From assembly GCA_020845575.1 (NCBI GenBank), contig JADLFL010000039.1:1-47324 (forward strand): DNA of 47,324 nucleotides, written 5' to 3'. The translations under genes were made by a program, and so were the position numbers. Positions 1-8,800 of this stretch are shown in pieces; the first letter of the stretch is position 1; each line of letters opens with the position of its first letter. The DNA comes from Acidobacteriota bacterium (GTDB taxonomy: Bacteria; Acidobacteriota; Vicinamibacteria; Vicinamibacterales; Vicinamibacteraceae). Below the pieces are notes generated by a model that saw nothing but the letters and a program-made list of their open reading frames with translations, did no database searches and was not told where the DNA came from.

Positions 1-1148
1 CGCACGGGATCGCTGCGCTCGCGCGCCTTGGCGAACGTCACACGACCGCCCTTGGTCGTGAGCTCGTACGCCGGCTCGTTCGCATACCAGTACTGCCCGC
101 CCACGCTCATCGAGACGCCTCGCCGGAAGAGCGACGGCTCCTCGATGTTGGCGCGGAAGCCACGATCGAGCGACGACCACCGGAACGTGGTCTGCGCCGT
201 CCGCGCGCCGCCGAAGAAGTTCAGGTGTCGCAACGTGGTCGTGATGCGCGCCTTCTCCTCGCTGCCGTACCCGGGCGTGATCGACAGCCGCCGCGGCTTC
301 GCCTGCGTCAGCACGACTTCCACCGGCACGGGTGCACCCACTGGACCGCTCGTGTCGGCGTTGACTGACACGAACTGGAAGATCTCCCGGTTGTACAGAC
401 GACGCTGCGTATCGGCCACACGACTGATGCGGAACTGCTGCCCCTCCTTCATGCCGAGCAGCGACTTCACGCGGCCGTCGCTCACGCGCTCGTTGCCGCG
501 CACCGTGATGCGGCCGAACGTCGAGGCCGGCCCCGGCTCCGCGATGACAAACAGCGACACGTGGCCTGGTGCGGAGCTCTCGCCCTCGAGGACGTGGACG
601 TTCGCGTACGCGTACCCGCGCTCCTGCAAGACCGCGAGCGTGGCCGTGCGCGTCGTCCGCACGTCACCCTGCACGCGGCGCCGGCCCGCGGCCAGCGTCA
701 CGCGCTGCTGCACGGCCTCCTGATCCGCCGGTGAAAGGACGTCGAACCCGTAGGTCTGGACCGAGTCGATGATGACCGGCGCGCCCTGCTCGACGTGGAT
801 TGTGATGTCCACCGCCTTCGCACGCTCGTCGCGCTCGATGTCGACCGACGTGACGCGCGCGTGCGGCCACCCGTTGTCCGAGAGGAACGCGATGATGCGG
901 TAGAGGTCCGACTGGAGCTGACGCGCATCGAAGTAGCGATCGCGGCCGAGGAAGGGCAGCATCCCTCCGCTCTTGCGCGTGGCCAGCACGCCGGTGATTT
1001 GCGACGCGTCAAGTCCTGAGACACCGAGGATGTCGAGTTTACGCACCTCGAGCCGGCGATCGGCGGGCGTCTCGGCGACGGTCTGGGCCTGGGCGGGCGG
1101 AGTCCAGAGGGTGAAGGCGAGCCACAGGCCCAGCACACAGGTCCCCAT
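1..1148 (-). CDS. BamA/TamA-family outer-membrane protein with POTRA domains (3' part missing)
   Basis: Read leftward from an ATG at 1148, the frame is open to the window edge (382 codons), so only the N-terminal part is present. It starts with a signal peptide (hydrophobic VLGLWLAFTLW followed by PPAQAQT). POTRA-like repeats follow: VRKLDILGVSGLDASQI, then IIDSVQTYGFDVLSPADQEA, then FGRITVRGNERVSDGRVKS, each a beta-alpha-alpha-beta-beta type module. The sequence then enters what looks like the start of the barrel (RLSITPGYGSEEKARITTT, NFFGGARTAQTTFRW). BamA-family proteins fold beta-barrel proteins into the outer membrane; TamA and related Omp85 proteins do similar jobs. BamA normally has five POTRA domains and TamA three. 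About three to four fit here, so I lean to a TamA-like or divergent Omp85 protein rather than the essential BamA. The start is chosen because the signal peptide begins there; no strong ribosome site is visible. Confidence 0.8.
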   Translation of the reverse strand, partial: MGTCVLGLWLAFTLWTPPAQAQTVAETPADRRLEVRKLDILGVSGLDASQITGVLATRKSGGMLPFLGRDRYFDARQLQSDLYRIIAFLSDNGWPHARVTSVDIERDERAKAVDITIHVEQGAPVIIDSVQTYGFDVLSPADQEAVQQRVTLAAGRRRVQGDVRTTRTATLAVLQERGYAYANVHVLEGESSAPGHVSLFVIAEPGPASTFGRITVRGNERVSDGRVKSLLGMKEGQQFRISRVADTQRRLYNREIFQFVSVNADTSGPVGAPVPVEVVLTQAKPRRLSITPGYGSEEKARITTTLRHLNFFGGARTAQTTFRWSSLDRGFRANIEEPSLFRRGVSMSVGGQYWYANEPAYELTTKGGRVTFAKARERSDPV

Positions 1149-1220
1149 GCGTCGTGGCGTCACTCCCTCCATCTTGCCTGCGTTTGTGGCCGGCCGACAA
1201 CGTCAGCCTGGAACGAGAAC

Positions 1221-1242
1221 GGGGCGTCCTGACGGACGCCCC
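1221..1242 (-). terminator. hairpin downstream of the KGG gene
   Basis: A perfect 9-bp stem, GGGGCGTCC paired with GGACGCCCC, with a 4-base loop lies 34 bases past the stop of the leftward KGG gene. The bases after it in the leftward direction (GTTCTCGTTCC) are only mildly T-rich, so it is a weak intrinsic terminator or an mRNA 3'-end stabiliser. Confidence 0.6.
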
Positions 1243-1276
1243 GTGTCGATGCGATCGGCCGGAGCGACCCGCGCAA

Positions 1277-1516
1277 CTACTCTGTCGGTGCCCCTTCGGG
1301 CAGGCGGCCACGGCCGCCACGGCTCGCACGGCCGCCCTTCTGGCCCGCCGCGCGCGCCTCGACCGACGTCCATTCATGCGCGGTGCCCTTCATGTGGGCC
1401 GCACGACCGCCCTTGCTCGCGATCTCGCGCTGCTTCTCCGGTGACATGGACGCGAACCCACGACGCTCCTTGCGGCGCGGCTCAATCTGCTGGGGCATGT
1501 TCATTTCGTTGCTCAT
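1277..1516 (-). CDS. KGG-motif (stress-induced) small protein
   Basis: A 79-residue, highly basic protein. It carries two KGG repeats typical of the Con-10/GsiB-like stress family: GFASMSPEKQREIASKGGRA and, after a short link, EARAAGQKGGRASRGG. Such proteins are small, hydrophilic and glycine-rich and accumulate under desiccation, heat or starvation; no enzymatic role is known. The frame is open further upstream, but the start at 1516 is preferred because AGGGAGG lies 7 bases before it in the leader (1523-1529 on the opposite strand) and because the family begins close to this point. A GC hairpin follows the gene. Expression is probably strong, given one of the best ribosome sites in the window. 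Confidence 0.85.
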   Translation of the reverse strand: MSNEMNMPQQIEPRRKERRGFASMSPEKQREIASKGGRAAHMKGTAHEWTSVEARAAGQKGGRASRGGRGRLPEGAPTE

Positions 1517-1675
1517 GGTGTCGCCTCCCTTTCCTGCCCCCGGGTAGTTACAACAAGCGTGCCAGCACCCGCCCACATGCCAGGTCGAAATCGGGGACAA
1601 ACCACGCGCTTCCGGAGCCTGCCGAGTCTGCCGATACAGCCGGCTCATCCATGTCGCGAAACCCAACAGTAATTC

Positions 1676-3088
1676 TTACACCGGCGTCTGCTTTTGCTCA
1701 GGTAACCCACGCGGCACCAACAACGCCGTGCCGAGCGCGACGATCGAAATCACGGCGCCAAACACGAACGCCCTGTGAAGCCCCTCGGCCAGCGCGGCGG
1801 GCGAATTCCCGCCTGACGCCGCCGACGCCGCGACGACGGCTCCCATCGCGGCCACGCCGATCGCGCCGCCGATGCTGCGTGTGAACTGACTGAGCGACGT
1901 CGCCACGCCAAGACGCTCGCGTACGACGGCGCTCTGCACCGCCAGCATCAGCGACAGCATTGTCATGCCCATGCCGATACCCATCAGTCCCAGGTAGCCC
2001 TGCATCACGAGCAGTCCGCTCGACGGCTGCAGCGCGGCCAGGCCAACGAAGCCGAGCGACACGCACACGAGTCCACCGACGATGAAGGAACGGAAGCCGA
2101 CGCGCGGCAGCATCCGCCCCGTGACGATGGACATGCCGACCCAGCCAAGGAGCAGCGGCGTGAGCACGCTGCCGGCTTCGCGCGCCGACCGCCCGAGCGC
2201 CGACTGCACGTACAGCGGCACGAACGCGAGCGCGCCGAAGATGGCCAGGCCCAGCAGCGTCCCCGTACATGTCGTCGTCGCGACCATGCGATCGCCGAGC
2301 AGCGACAGCGGCAGGATCGGGTGTGCCGTACGACGTTCGAGCGCGACGAACACGATGGCGAGCACGACCGCCACCGCGTACAACGCCTTCACGACACCGG
2401 GCGACAGCGATGCGTCGGGCACGCCCGTCTGCGTGAGCGCCAGCATCAGCGCCGTCACGGTACCCATCAGCACGCCGGCCCCCACGTAGTCCACATCACC
2501 ACGGCCCTGGCCGAGTTTGTCGATGAGGTACTTCCCCACCAGGATCGCGGGGATGAGACCGAACGGGAGGTTGATGAAGAAGATCAGCCGCCACGAGACG
2601 CTCTCGGTGAGGATCGCGCCGATGAGCGGACCCGCGATCGACGACACGCCCCACACGCCGGCGAAGAGCGCCTGCGCGCGCGCGCGCTCCGCGAGCGTGT
2701 ACATGTCGCCGATGATCACCATGCCGATCGGCAGCAGTCCCCCTGCGCCGATGCCCTGCACCGTCCTGAACGCGATGAGTTGCGTCATCGACGTGGAGAC
2801 ACCGCTCAGCAGCGAGCCGAGAAGGAACAGGGCGAGCGCCACGAGGTAGGGCCGCCGCCGGCCGTGGACGTCAGCGATGCGCCCCCACACCGGCGTCGTC
2901 ACGGTGGACGTCAGCATGTAGCCCGAGAACACCCAGCTGTAGTGATTGAGACCGCCGAATTGCGCCACAACGGTCGGCATCGCCGTGGCGACAATGGTCG
3001 CTTCCATCGCGGCAAGGAAGCTCCCGCCCAGGATGCCCAGTGTGACGAGGGCCCGGTGCGACGAGCGGAGACGGTCGAAGAAGGACAT
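1676..3088 (-). CDS. MFS multidrug efflux transporter, DHA2 (EmrB/QacA-like) family
   Basis: A 470-residue membrane protein with about 14 hydrophobic segments, as expected for drug:proton antiporters of the DHA2 family. The first helix carries GILGGSFLAAMEATIVATAM, which matches the family's D/E-x-TIV-type helix 1. The loop between helices 2 and 3 has the MFS motif GRIADVHGRRRPY. The following helices carry FRTVQGIGAGGLLPIG and AGPLIGAILTESVSWRLIFF, the antiporter motif C region and the W-R-x-F-F-I-N-L-P signature. No membrane-fusion partner (EmrA) or regulator is adjacent. The start MSFFDRL at 3088 is preferred to an in-frame ATG at 3115, because that ATG overlaps the start codon of the divergent YggX gene and adds only a short polar tail. 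Substrate cannot be inferred. Confidence 0.88.
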   Translation of the reverse strand: MSFFDRLRSSHRALVTLGILGGSFLAAMEATIVATAMPTVVAQFGGLNHYSWVFSGYMLTSTVTTPVWGRIADVHGRRRPYLVALALFLLGSLLSGVSTSMTQLIAFRTVQGIGAGGLLPIGMVIIGDMYTLAERARAQALFAGVWGVSSIAGPLIGAILTESVSWRLIFFINLPFGLIPAILVGKYLIDKLGQGRGDVDYVGAGVLMGTVTALMLALTQTGVPDASLSPGVVKALYAVAVVLAIVFVALERRTAHPILPLSLLGDRMVATTTCTGTLLGLAIFGALAFVPLYVQSALGRSAREAGSVLTPLLLGWVGMSIVTGRMLPRVGFRSFIVGGLVCVSLGFVGLAALQPSSGLLVMQGYLGLMGIGMGMTMLSLMLAVQSAVVRERLGVATSLSQFTRSIGGAIGVAAMGAVVAASAASGGNSPAALAEGLHRAFVFGAVISIVALGTALLVPRGLPEQKQTPV

Positions 3089-3100
3089 GGATGGCTCTGG

Positions 3101-3106
3101 TACGAT
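3101..3106 (+). promoter_or_regulatory. candidate -10 box of the YggX gene
   Basis: TACGAT ends 7 bases before the ATG at 3114, with no Shine-Dalgarno sequence between. A transcript started from it would have almost no leader. Confidence 0.4.
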
Positions 3107-3113
3107 CGTCCGC

Positions 3114-3383
3114 ATGCGTACGGTTCACTGCGTGAAACTGGGACGGGAACTCCCGGGATTGGATGAAGCCCCGTGGCCCGGAGCACTGGGCCAGCGCATC
3201 TACGATAGCGTGTCTCAGGAAGCCTGGGACATGTGGGAAGAGCGCATGAAGATGATCCTCAACGAGTACCGGCTCATGCCCTGGCAGAAGGACGCGCAGG
3301 ATCTCGTGGCCAAACACATGGAGGAGTACTTCTTCGGCGAGAGCGGCGCCCTGCCGCCCGGCTACACGCCCGCCTCGTCCTGA
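3114..3383 (+). CDS. Fe(2+)-trafficking / oxidative damage protection protein, YggX family
   Basis: Eighty-nine residues, the usual length of the family (about 90). The order of conserved features fits YggX: RTVHCVKLGREL at the start with the single conserved Cys at residue 5, LGQRIYDSVSQEAWDMWEER in the middle, and a C-terminus with ...EYFFGES...PPGYTPASS. YggX proteins are cytosolic, protect iron-sulfur clusters from oxidants and are proposed to handle labile iron. The ATG lies in a palindromic GCATGC, so the opposite-strand efflux gene has a possible ATG on the same bases. Its last 22 bases overlap the end of the convergent ATP-grasp gene. Confidence 0.9.
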   Translation: MRTVHCVKLGRELPGLDEAPWPGALGQRIYDSVSQEAWDMWEERMKMILNEYRLMPWQKDAQDLVAKHMEEYFFGESGALPPGYTPASS

Positions 3384-4507
3384 CGCGCGACGAGGTGGCC
3401 GGCTGCGCCGATGTGGCGCGCGGCGTCACGGAGCGTCATCACGACGTCGTCGGGCCGCGCGGCTTCCGCATGCACGACGCACGTCGAACCGGCCACGCAC
3501 GCATCGGTTACGCCGGGTATGGTCCCGACGGTCGCCAGCCGTGTCGGGGCCTCCGCGTCGCCAGGCATGGCGACTGTCAGCACGCCGCGTGCGACGCCCT
3601 GGTGTCCGTAGCCATCGAGCTGGCGTCCGAGCGCGTGCGCGACGAGCACGTCCTCGAGACCGCAGCGCGCACCGTCTGGAGCGACGATGGGAATCGCCCG
3701 CGCGAGTGCACCATCGCCGGCCACCGGCCAGACGTCGAGCACAACGATGTCGTCATCGTCCACGCGGCACGCGGCGTGGATGGGACCGTGATGCAGGCCG
3801 AGCGTCAACGCCGCGCGCGCGATGTGCCCCGCGACGACGTGCTGCCGTGCAGGCTTCAACGGCGCGGGCGTCACGTGGATCGCAGCGTCGACATCGGCCG
3901 TCGACGCCACCGCTGATGGGGCAGCGACGTCGAACGCTTCCAAGAGCGCGAACACGCGCAGCGCGCCCTGCTCCAGTACGCCGAGCAGTTCGAATCCACG
4001 CCCCGGCGCGATCGCCTCGACGAGGAGGATGTCGCCGACGCCCGTCGTACGGTCGCCGCTCTGCTCGCGCGCGTCCATCAACGCATCCCACGACGCGACG
4101 CGCACCGGCCGACCGACCCACGCCGCCGCCGGCGCGACACGACACGGGAACCGCACGCGCGTGAGGCGCTCGAGATCGTCGTCTCCATGCGCGCGCACGC
4201 CGACGAACCAGGGAACTGGCAGCCCTGCGGCGAGCAGCCTGCCTCGCGAGAGGAGTCGATCTGTCGCGACGCGCACACCGTCGGAGCGATGCCATGGCAA
4301 CCCGCGCGCCTCCGCAACACGTGCCGCGAACACGGCTCCCTGCGCATCGGCGGCAAGCACGCCGTCGATCGGCACACCCTCCGGTAGCGCGCGACAGTCG
4401 TCCGCGTTCGTCGCCACGCGCAGATCGACTCCAGCCCGCCGCGCCGCATGCCTGAAGGCATCGACGTCGGATCCCGAACGCGCGGTACAGAGCAGCAACG
4501 TAGGCAC
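3362..4507 (-). CDS. ATP-grasp-family protein, apparently degenerate
   Basis: A 381-residue protein with a GTG start at 4507. The N-terminal lobe reads like ATP-grasp amino-acid ligases of the carnosine-synthase/BacD type: VDGVLAADAQGAVFAARVAE, then RLLAAGLPVPWF. The C-terminal half keeps LLVEAIAPGRGFELLGVL and GLHHGPIHAACRVDDDDIV. Key positions differ from active members. The usual DK before the linker is DR (VATDRLL). The nucleotide-binding lysine in the V-K-P strand is absent (FPCRVAPAAAWVG) and the glycine-rich loop after it is altered. The metal-binding E-V-x-x-R strand reads VLDVWPVAGDGAL. I infer loss of, or a strong change in, ligase activity. The gene converges on YggX with a 22-bp overlap, and a heptamer-repeat element lies just upstream. 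The open frame continues upstream through that element, but there the translation is repeat-derived. Confidence 0.65.
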   Translation of the reverse strand: MPTLLLCTARSGSDVDAFRHAARRAGVDLRVATNADDCRALPEGVPIDGVLAADAQGAVFAARVAEARGLPWHRSDGVRVATDRLLSRGRLLAAGLPVPWFVGVRAHGDDDLERLTRVRFPCRVAPAAAWVGRPVRVASWDALMDAREQSGDRTTGVGDILLVEAIAPGRGFELLGVLEQGALRVFALLEAFDVAAPSAVASTADVDAAIHVTPAPLKPARQHVVAGHIARAALTLGLHHGPIHAACRVDDDDIVVLDVWPVAGDGALARAIPIVAPDGARCGLEDVLVAHALGRQLDGYGHQGVARGVLTVAMPGDAEAPTRLATVGTIPGVTDACVAGSTCVVHAEAARPDDVVMTLRDAARHIGAAGHLVARQDEAGV

Positions 4508-4554
4508 GACACATGATGCCTGCCGTCGCGCCTTCGGCGCCACGGCTCGAGCGT

Positions 4555-4671
4555 CGGCAACCGGCAACCGGCAACCGCGCCGGAACCCTGGCTTCGCCTG
4601 GCCGCGTTCACACCACGACGGTAGGGCCGGCTCTCCGAGCCCGGCTACCGGTTGCCGGTTGCCGGTTGCCG
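4555..4671. repeat. miniature element with 23-bp heptamer terminal inverted repeats
   Basis: Three CGGCAAC units (4555-4575) face three GGTTGCC units (4650-4670). The outer ends form a perfect 23-bp inverted repeat, 4555-4577 against 4649-4671. The 71-base core holds an imperfect palindrome, GTAGGG...GGCTAC, at 4621-4648. The element fills most of the gap between the divergent ATP-grasp and epimerase genes. Compare 45505-45630 and 21160-21242. Confidence 0.8.
4621..4648. repeat. GTAGGG-type palindrome in the element core
   Basis: An imperfect hairpin reading GTAGGGCCGGCTC, TCC, GAGCCCGGCTAC. Related palindromes occur at 23908-23938, 40245-40272, 44466-44499 and 45552-45567. Confidence 0.65.
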
Positions 4672-4677
4672 GGACGA

Positions 4678-4683
4678 TACAAT
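4678..4683 (+). promoter_or_regulatory. candidate -10 box of the epimerase gene
   Basis: TACAAT is followed by TCCCCCC and then the GTG at 4691, a 7-base gap. There is no Shine-Dalgarno sequence. TTGCCG hexamers of the heptamer array lie immediately upstream and could act as a poor -35. Confidence 0.5.
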
Positions 4684-4690
4684 TCCCCCC

Positions 4691-5767
4691 GTGTCTGTGG
4701 CTTCCCACACCCCTGTGCCGGCCGACGCGCCACGCGTACTCGTCACCGGCGGCGCCGGCTTCCTCGGCATCAACCTCGTTCGCTACCTGCACGCCCGCGG
4801 CTATGCGGTGACGTCGCTCGACCTCGAGCCGTTCACCTACCCCGACATGAGGCCACTCATTCGCGAGGTTCGCGGCGACATCCGCACGCGTACCGACGTC
4901 GACACGGCGCTCGAGGGCTGTCGCCACGTGGTGCACTGCGCGGCCGCCCTGCCGCTCTATTCGCCCGAAGACATTCACACGACCGACGTCGTCGGCACGC
5001 GGATCATGCTGGAGCATGCGCAGCGCCACGGCGTCGAGCGGTTCGTGCACATCTCGTCCACGGCCGTGTACGGCATCCCCGATCACCATCCGCTGCTCGA
5101 GACCGACAGGCTGCACGGCGTGGGGCCGTATGGCATCGCGAAGGTGGAGGCCGAGCAGGTGGCCGAGGAGTTCCGTGCGGCGGGAATGGTGGTGCCGGTA
5201 CTCCGGCCCAAGTCGTTCATCGGCCCGGAGCGCCTCGGCGTGTTCGCGCTGCTCTACGACTGGGCGCTCGACAAGCGCAACTTCCCGATGATCGGCAACG
5301 GCCGCAACAGGTATCAGCTGCTCGACGTCGAGGATCTGTGCGAGGCGATCCTGCGCTGTCTGCAGATGCCCGTCGCGGCCGTCAACGACACGTTCAACAT
5401 CGGCGCGAAGGAGTTCCTCACGATGCGCGAGGACTACCAGGTCGTGCTCGATCGCGCCGGCTTCGGCAAGCGCATCGTCGGCTTCCCCGCCGCACCCGCG
5501 ATCTGGGGGCTCAGGTTCCTCGAAGCCCTCGGCGTGTCGCCGCTCTACAAGTGGGTGTACGAGACGGCATCGAAGGATTCGTTCGTCTCGATCGAAAAGG
5601 CCGAACGCCAGCTGGAACTCACGCCGCGGTTCTCCAACCGCGACGCCCTGCTGCGCAACTTCGAGTGGTACATCGCCCACCGCGACCAGTTCGCGCAAGC
5701 CTCGGGCATCTCCCACCGCGTCCCGTGGAAGCAGGGCGCGATCGGCCTGCTGAAGCGCTTCTTCTGA
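4691..5767 (+). CDS. NAD-dependent epimerase/dehydratase (extended SDR)
   Basis: A 358-residue extended short-chain dehydrogenase, probably acting on a nucleotide sugar, a steroid-like substrate or a similar compound. The Rossmann motif VTGGAGFLGINLVRYL lies near residues 16-31, DLEP ends the second strand, and the catalytic set is HISSTAVYG (Ser) with YGIAK (Tyr and Lys). The C-terminal part (YKWVYETASKDSFVSIEKA, then RNFEWYIAHRD) is typical of the substrate-binding domain. The start is a GTG at 4691; another in-frame GTG follows two codons later. No ribosome site is present, but a TACAAT box lies 7 bases upstream, which fits a leaderless mRNA. It stands alone next to a heptamer-repeat element, so context gives no substrate. 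Confidence 0.85.
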   Translation: MSVASHTPVPADAPRVLVTGGAGFLGINLVRYLHARGYAVTSLDLEPFTYPDMRPLIREVRGDIRTRTDVDTALEGCRHVVHCAAALPLYSPEDIHTTDVVGTRIMLEHAQRHGVERFVHISSTAVYGIPDHHPLLETDRLHGVGPYGIAKVEAEQVAEEFRAAGMVVPVLRPKSFIGPERLGVFALLYDWALDKRNFPMIGNGRNRYQLLDVEDLCEAILRCLQMPVAAVNDTFNIGAKEFLTMREDYQVVLDRAGFGKRIVGFPAAPAIWGLRFLEALGVSPLYKWVYETASKDSFVSIEKAERQLELTPRFSNRDALLRNFEWYIAHRDQFAQASGISHRVPWKQGAIGLLKRFF

Positions 5768-5780
5768 ACCACAGGTGTAG

Positions 5781-5801
5781 CCGCCGGACTTTGTCCGGCG
5801 G
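5781..5801. terminator. hairpin between convergent epimerase and receptor genes
   Basis: A 9-bp perfect stem (CCGCCGGAC / GTCCGGCGG) with a TTT loop begins 13 bases after the epimerase stop. No T-run follows on either side, so it could act as an mRNA end stabiliser for both convergent genes. Confidence 0.45.
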
Positions 5802-5838
5802 GCGGGGACCACTGACTGCTCGGTGTGGTGTGTCCGGT

Positions 5839-5866
5839 GTAGGGGCCGGGCAAGCCCCGCCCGCCC
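5839..5866. repeat. degenerate GGGGCCGGGC palindrome
   Basis: GTAGGGGCCGGGCAAGCCCC followed by GCCCGCCC resembles the perfect palindromes at 23954-24021, but its right arm is damaged. Confidence 0.5.
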
Positions 5867-5874
5867 TGATCCGT

Positions 5875-8800
5875 CTAGAACAGATACCGCACCGACACCT
5901 GCATCTGGCGTGCCGTGCCGAGGCCGACGGTGCGATTCAGCGGGCCAAGCATGTAGCCGAACGTGCCGGCCTGCGCATCGGTGAACGGCTGGCCGATCGT
6001 ACCGGCCGGCAGCGTGGCAGCGGGACTCTCGTAGTTCAGCGCATTGGTCACGTTGAAGACTTCGAGCCTCACCTGCAGACCCTGGCTGCCGCTGAAGCGG
6101 ACGTCCTTGCTCGTCATCAGATCGAGCTGCCAGAATCCGGGCCCACGCAGGTAGTTGCGCGGGAGATTGCCGAACGTGCCTGGCATCGGCGCAGCGAACG
6201 CGGCGGGGTTGAGCCAGCGCACGCCGTCCTTCAGATACGGATCCACGCCTGGCACCAGGTCGGGCCGCTGTGTACCACGCGTGTTGCCGCCCGGTACGTT
6301 GGTCACCGTGACGCCGTTGACCGACACCGTATCGGGCCTGTTGATGGTGACGTTGATCGGCAGGCCGCTGCGCGCGTTGACGATGCCGCCGATGCGCCAG
6401 CCGCCGGACCAGCGCCCGTCGAACGGCAGCGCGTAGACGAGTGAGCCATTGAAGGTGTGCGGGATGTCGGTCAGGTTCCTGCCGAACTCCGTGCCGTAGT
6501 CGAACGTGTTCGACGCCGTCGCGGCTTCGTTCGATCCCTGCGTCGTGCCTTCGTTGCGCGAGTACTGGTACTGCAGGCCGCCGCTCAGGCCAGACTTGAA
6601 GCGACGCGTGAGGCCGATCTGCAGCGCGTCGTAGCTCGCGCGGCCGCACCCGCTGATCGGATTGCCGTTGATGACCAGGCCGTCCACGCACCCCGACGTC
6701 TTGTAGTCGACCTGCCCCACCGACGGCACCTGCCGCTGGCGCGTCGCGATGTCGAACGTGTTGGCCACGCCGCGCAGGAACATGTCGCGGCCTTTGCTGC
6801 CTGTATAGCCGACAGTCAGGTTCACGGCGCCAGGCAATTCCTGCGACACGCTGACGCCGTATTGGATGTTGTACTCGTCAGGCCTGTGATGCGTGTACCC
6901 GCGCACGGACAGCTGGTCGCGGTAGACGGCCGGATCGACGGGATACGCGAGCCCGCCCGCCACATCGGTCGTCTGCACGCGACGACGCTCGATGAAGTTC
7001 TCGATCGGCTGGATGCGATCCTCGAACTGACCCGGGCCGTAGAACCAGCCATAGCCCGCGCGCAGGACGGTCTTGTCGGTGAGTTGATACGCCGCCGACA
7101 ACCGCGGCGCGACGTTGTTGCGGTCGGCATCGTAGAAGTTGTCCGGATCCTCGCTGAACGCGTTCTCCTCGATGAAGAATGGCCGCGCCTGGCCCCTCTT
7201 CTCCTTGACCACGGAGTAGAAGTCGTAGCGGAGTCCGAGATCGAGCGTGAGGCGATTGGTGACGCGCCAGCTGTCCTGCACGAAGCCGACCAGGTAGTAC
7301 TGCTGCGGCGTGAACACCGGCGAATCGAGCGAGACGGCGACCTGCGTGGGACGGTTGTCGATGAACTCGTTGATGCCGCCGTAGACGATCTCCGTGCTGC
7401 CGAGAAACCGGAACTGCGACTCGATGTTCCGGTACTCGCCACCCACCTTCAGCGTGTGCGCGCCGCGCACGAGCGTCATCGTGTCGCTGAGCGAGATCGA
7501 GCGCGGGTCGTACGCCTGTCCGTTGGTCGAGGCGTTGCTCGTGGCGCGGACGAGCAGGCCGCTGCGGGCAACACCCGTCGTTCCGCGTGCGTCGACGGAC
7601 GAGGAGTTGACGGTACCCGAAAGCGACACCTGCATGGCGTCATAGCCCGCGGGACCGAACGCGACCGCGTCGTATCGCGGGCGGTTGAAGCCGACCTTCA
7701 GTTCGTTCACCACGTTCGATCCGAAGAGGGACTGGTGGCTGCCGACGACGTTCATCGGCGACTGCGTGGCGCGCACGCGGCGCGGCGTCACGGTGCGGTC
7801 CGGCGTGTCCACCTCGCCGTGGCTGTAGAGCACGCGCGCGTATGCCGACTGGTTCGGCGTGAAGCGATGGTCGACGCGAGCCGAGAACGTGTGCTCACGC
7901 TGCGTGGCTTCAGTGTCGAGCGTTGCGAGCGCCAGCAGCGGATTGGCCGTCGGTGTGGTCCCGCGCGGGAAGCCGGCGAGGAGCGGGGCCACGGCCTGCG
8001 TGCGCGCCGCGTTCTGTCCCGATCCGCTGCCGACGGGCTCGCCGGCCATGATGCGGCGGATCGCCTCGTCGCTTGGTACGGCCTCGGTGAACGACAGGCC
8101 GGTCGTCTGCCGCAGGCCTTCGTAGCTGCCGAAGAAGAACGTGCGATTGCGTGCGAGCGGCCCCCCGATGGAGCCGCCGAACTGGTTGAACTCCAGCTTC
8201 TGCTTCCTGTCGTCGTACGGGCTCGCCGAGTCGAGCGCGTCGTTGCGGAGGTAGTCGAAGATCGAGCCCGTGAAGCGGTTGCCTCCGCTCTTGCTGATCA
8301 CCGTGATGTTGCCGCCGGCACCGAGCCCGCTCTCGGCGGGCGCGAGTCCGGAGTTCACGCGGAACTCGGCGATCGACTCCATCGACGTCTGCAGCCGGAA
8401 CTGCGAGCCGGTGGCGTTGAGGTAGCCGGGGCTCGCGTCCCAGACGTACGTGCCGTCGACGCCGTCGTAGTTCAGGTAGTTCTGCTGGTTCGACTTGCCG
8501 TTGAAGCGCACGCTGGCCCAGCCGCCGTTGCCGTCGCTCGTGGCACCGGTGGCCAGCGTCATCAGGTTCGCGAAGTTGCGGCCGTTCACGGGCAGATGAT
8601 CGACTTCATCGGGCGACACGTTCACGCCGAGCCTGGCGGACATGAGGTCGAGCGCGGCAGCGTCGGCCGTCACCGTGACCGTCTCGTCCACGCCCGCCAC
8701 GGCCAGTGAGAGATCGAACGGTGTGATGTCGCCGACACCGACCGTGAGCGCGCCCCGACGCGGCGCGAAGCCGTCGATCTCGGCCACGACCTCGTACGAT

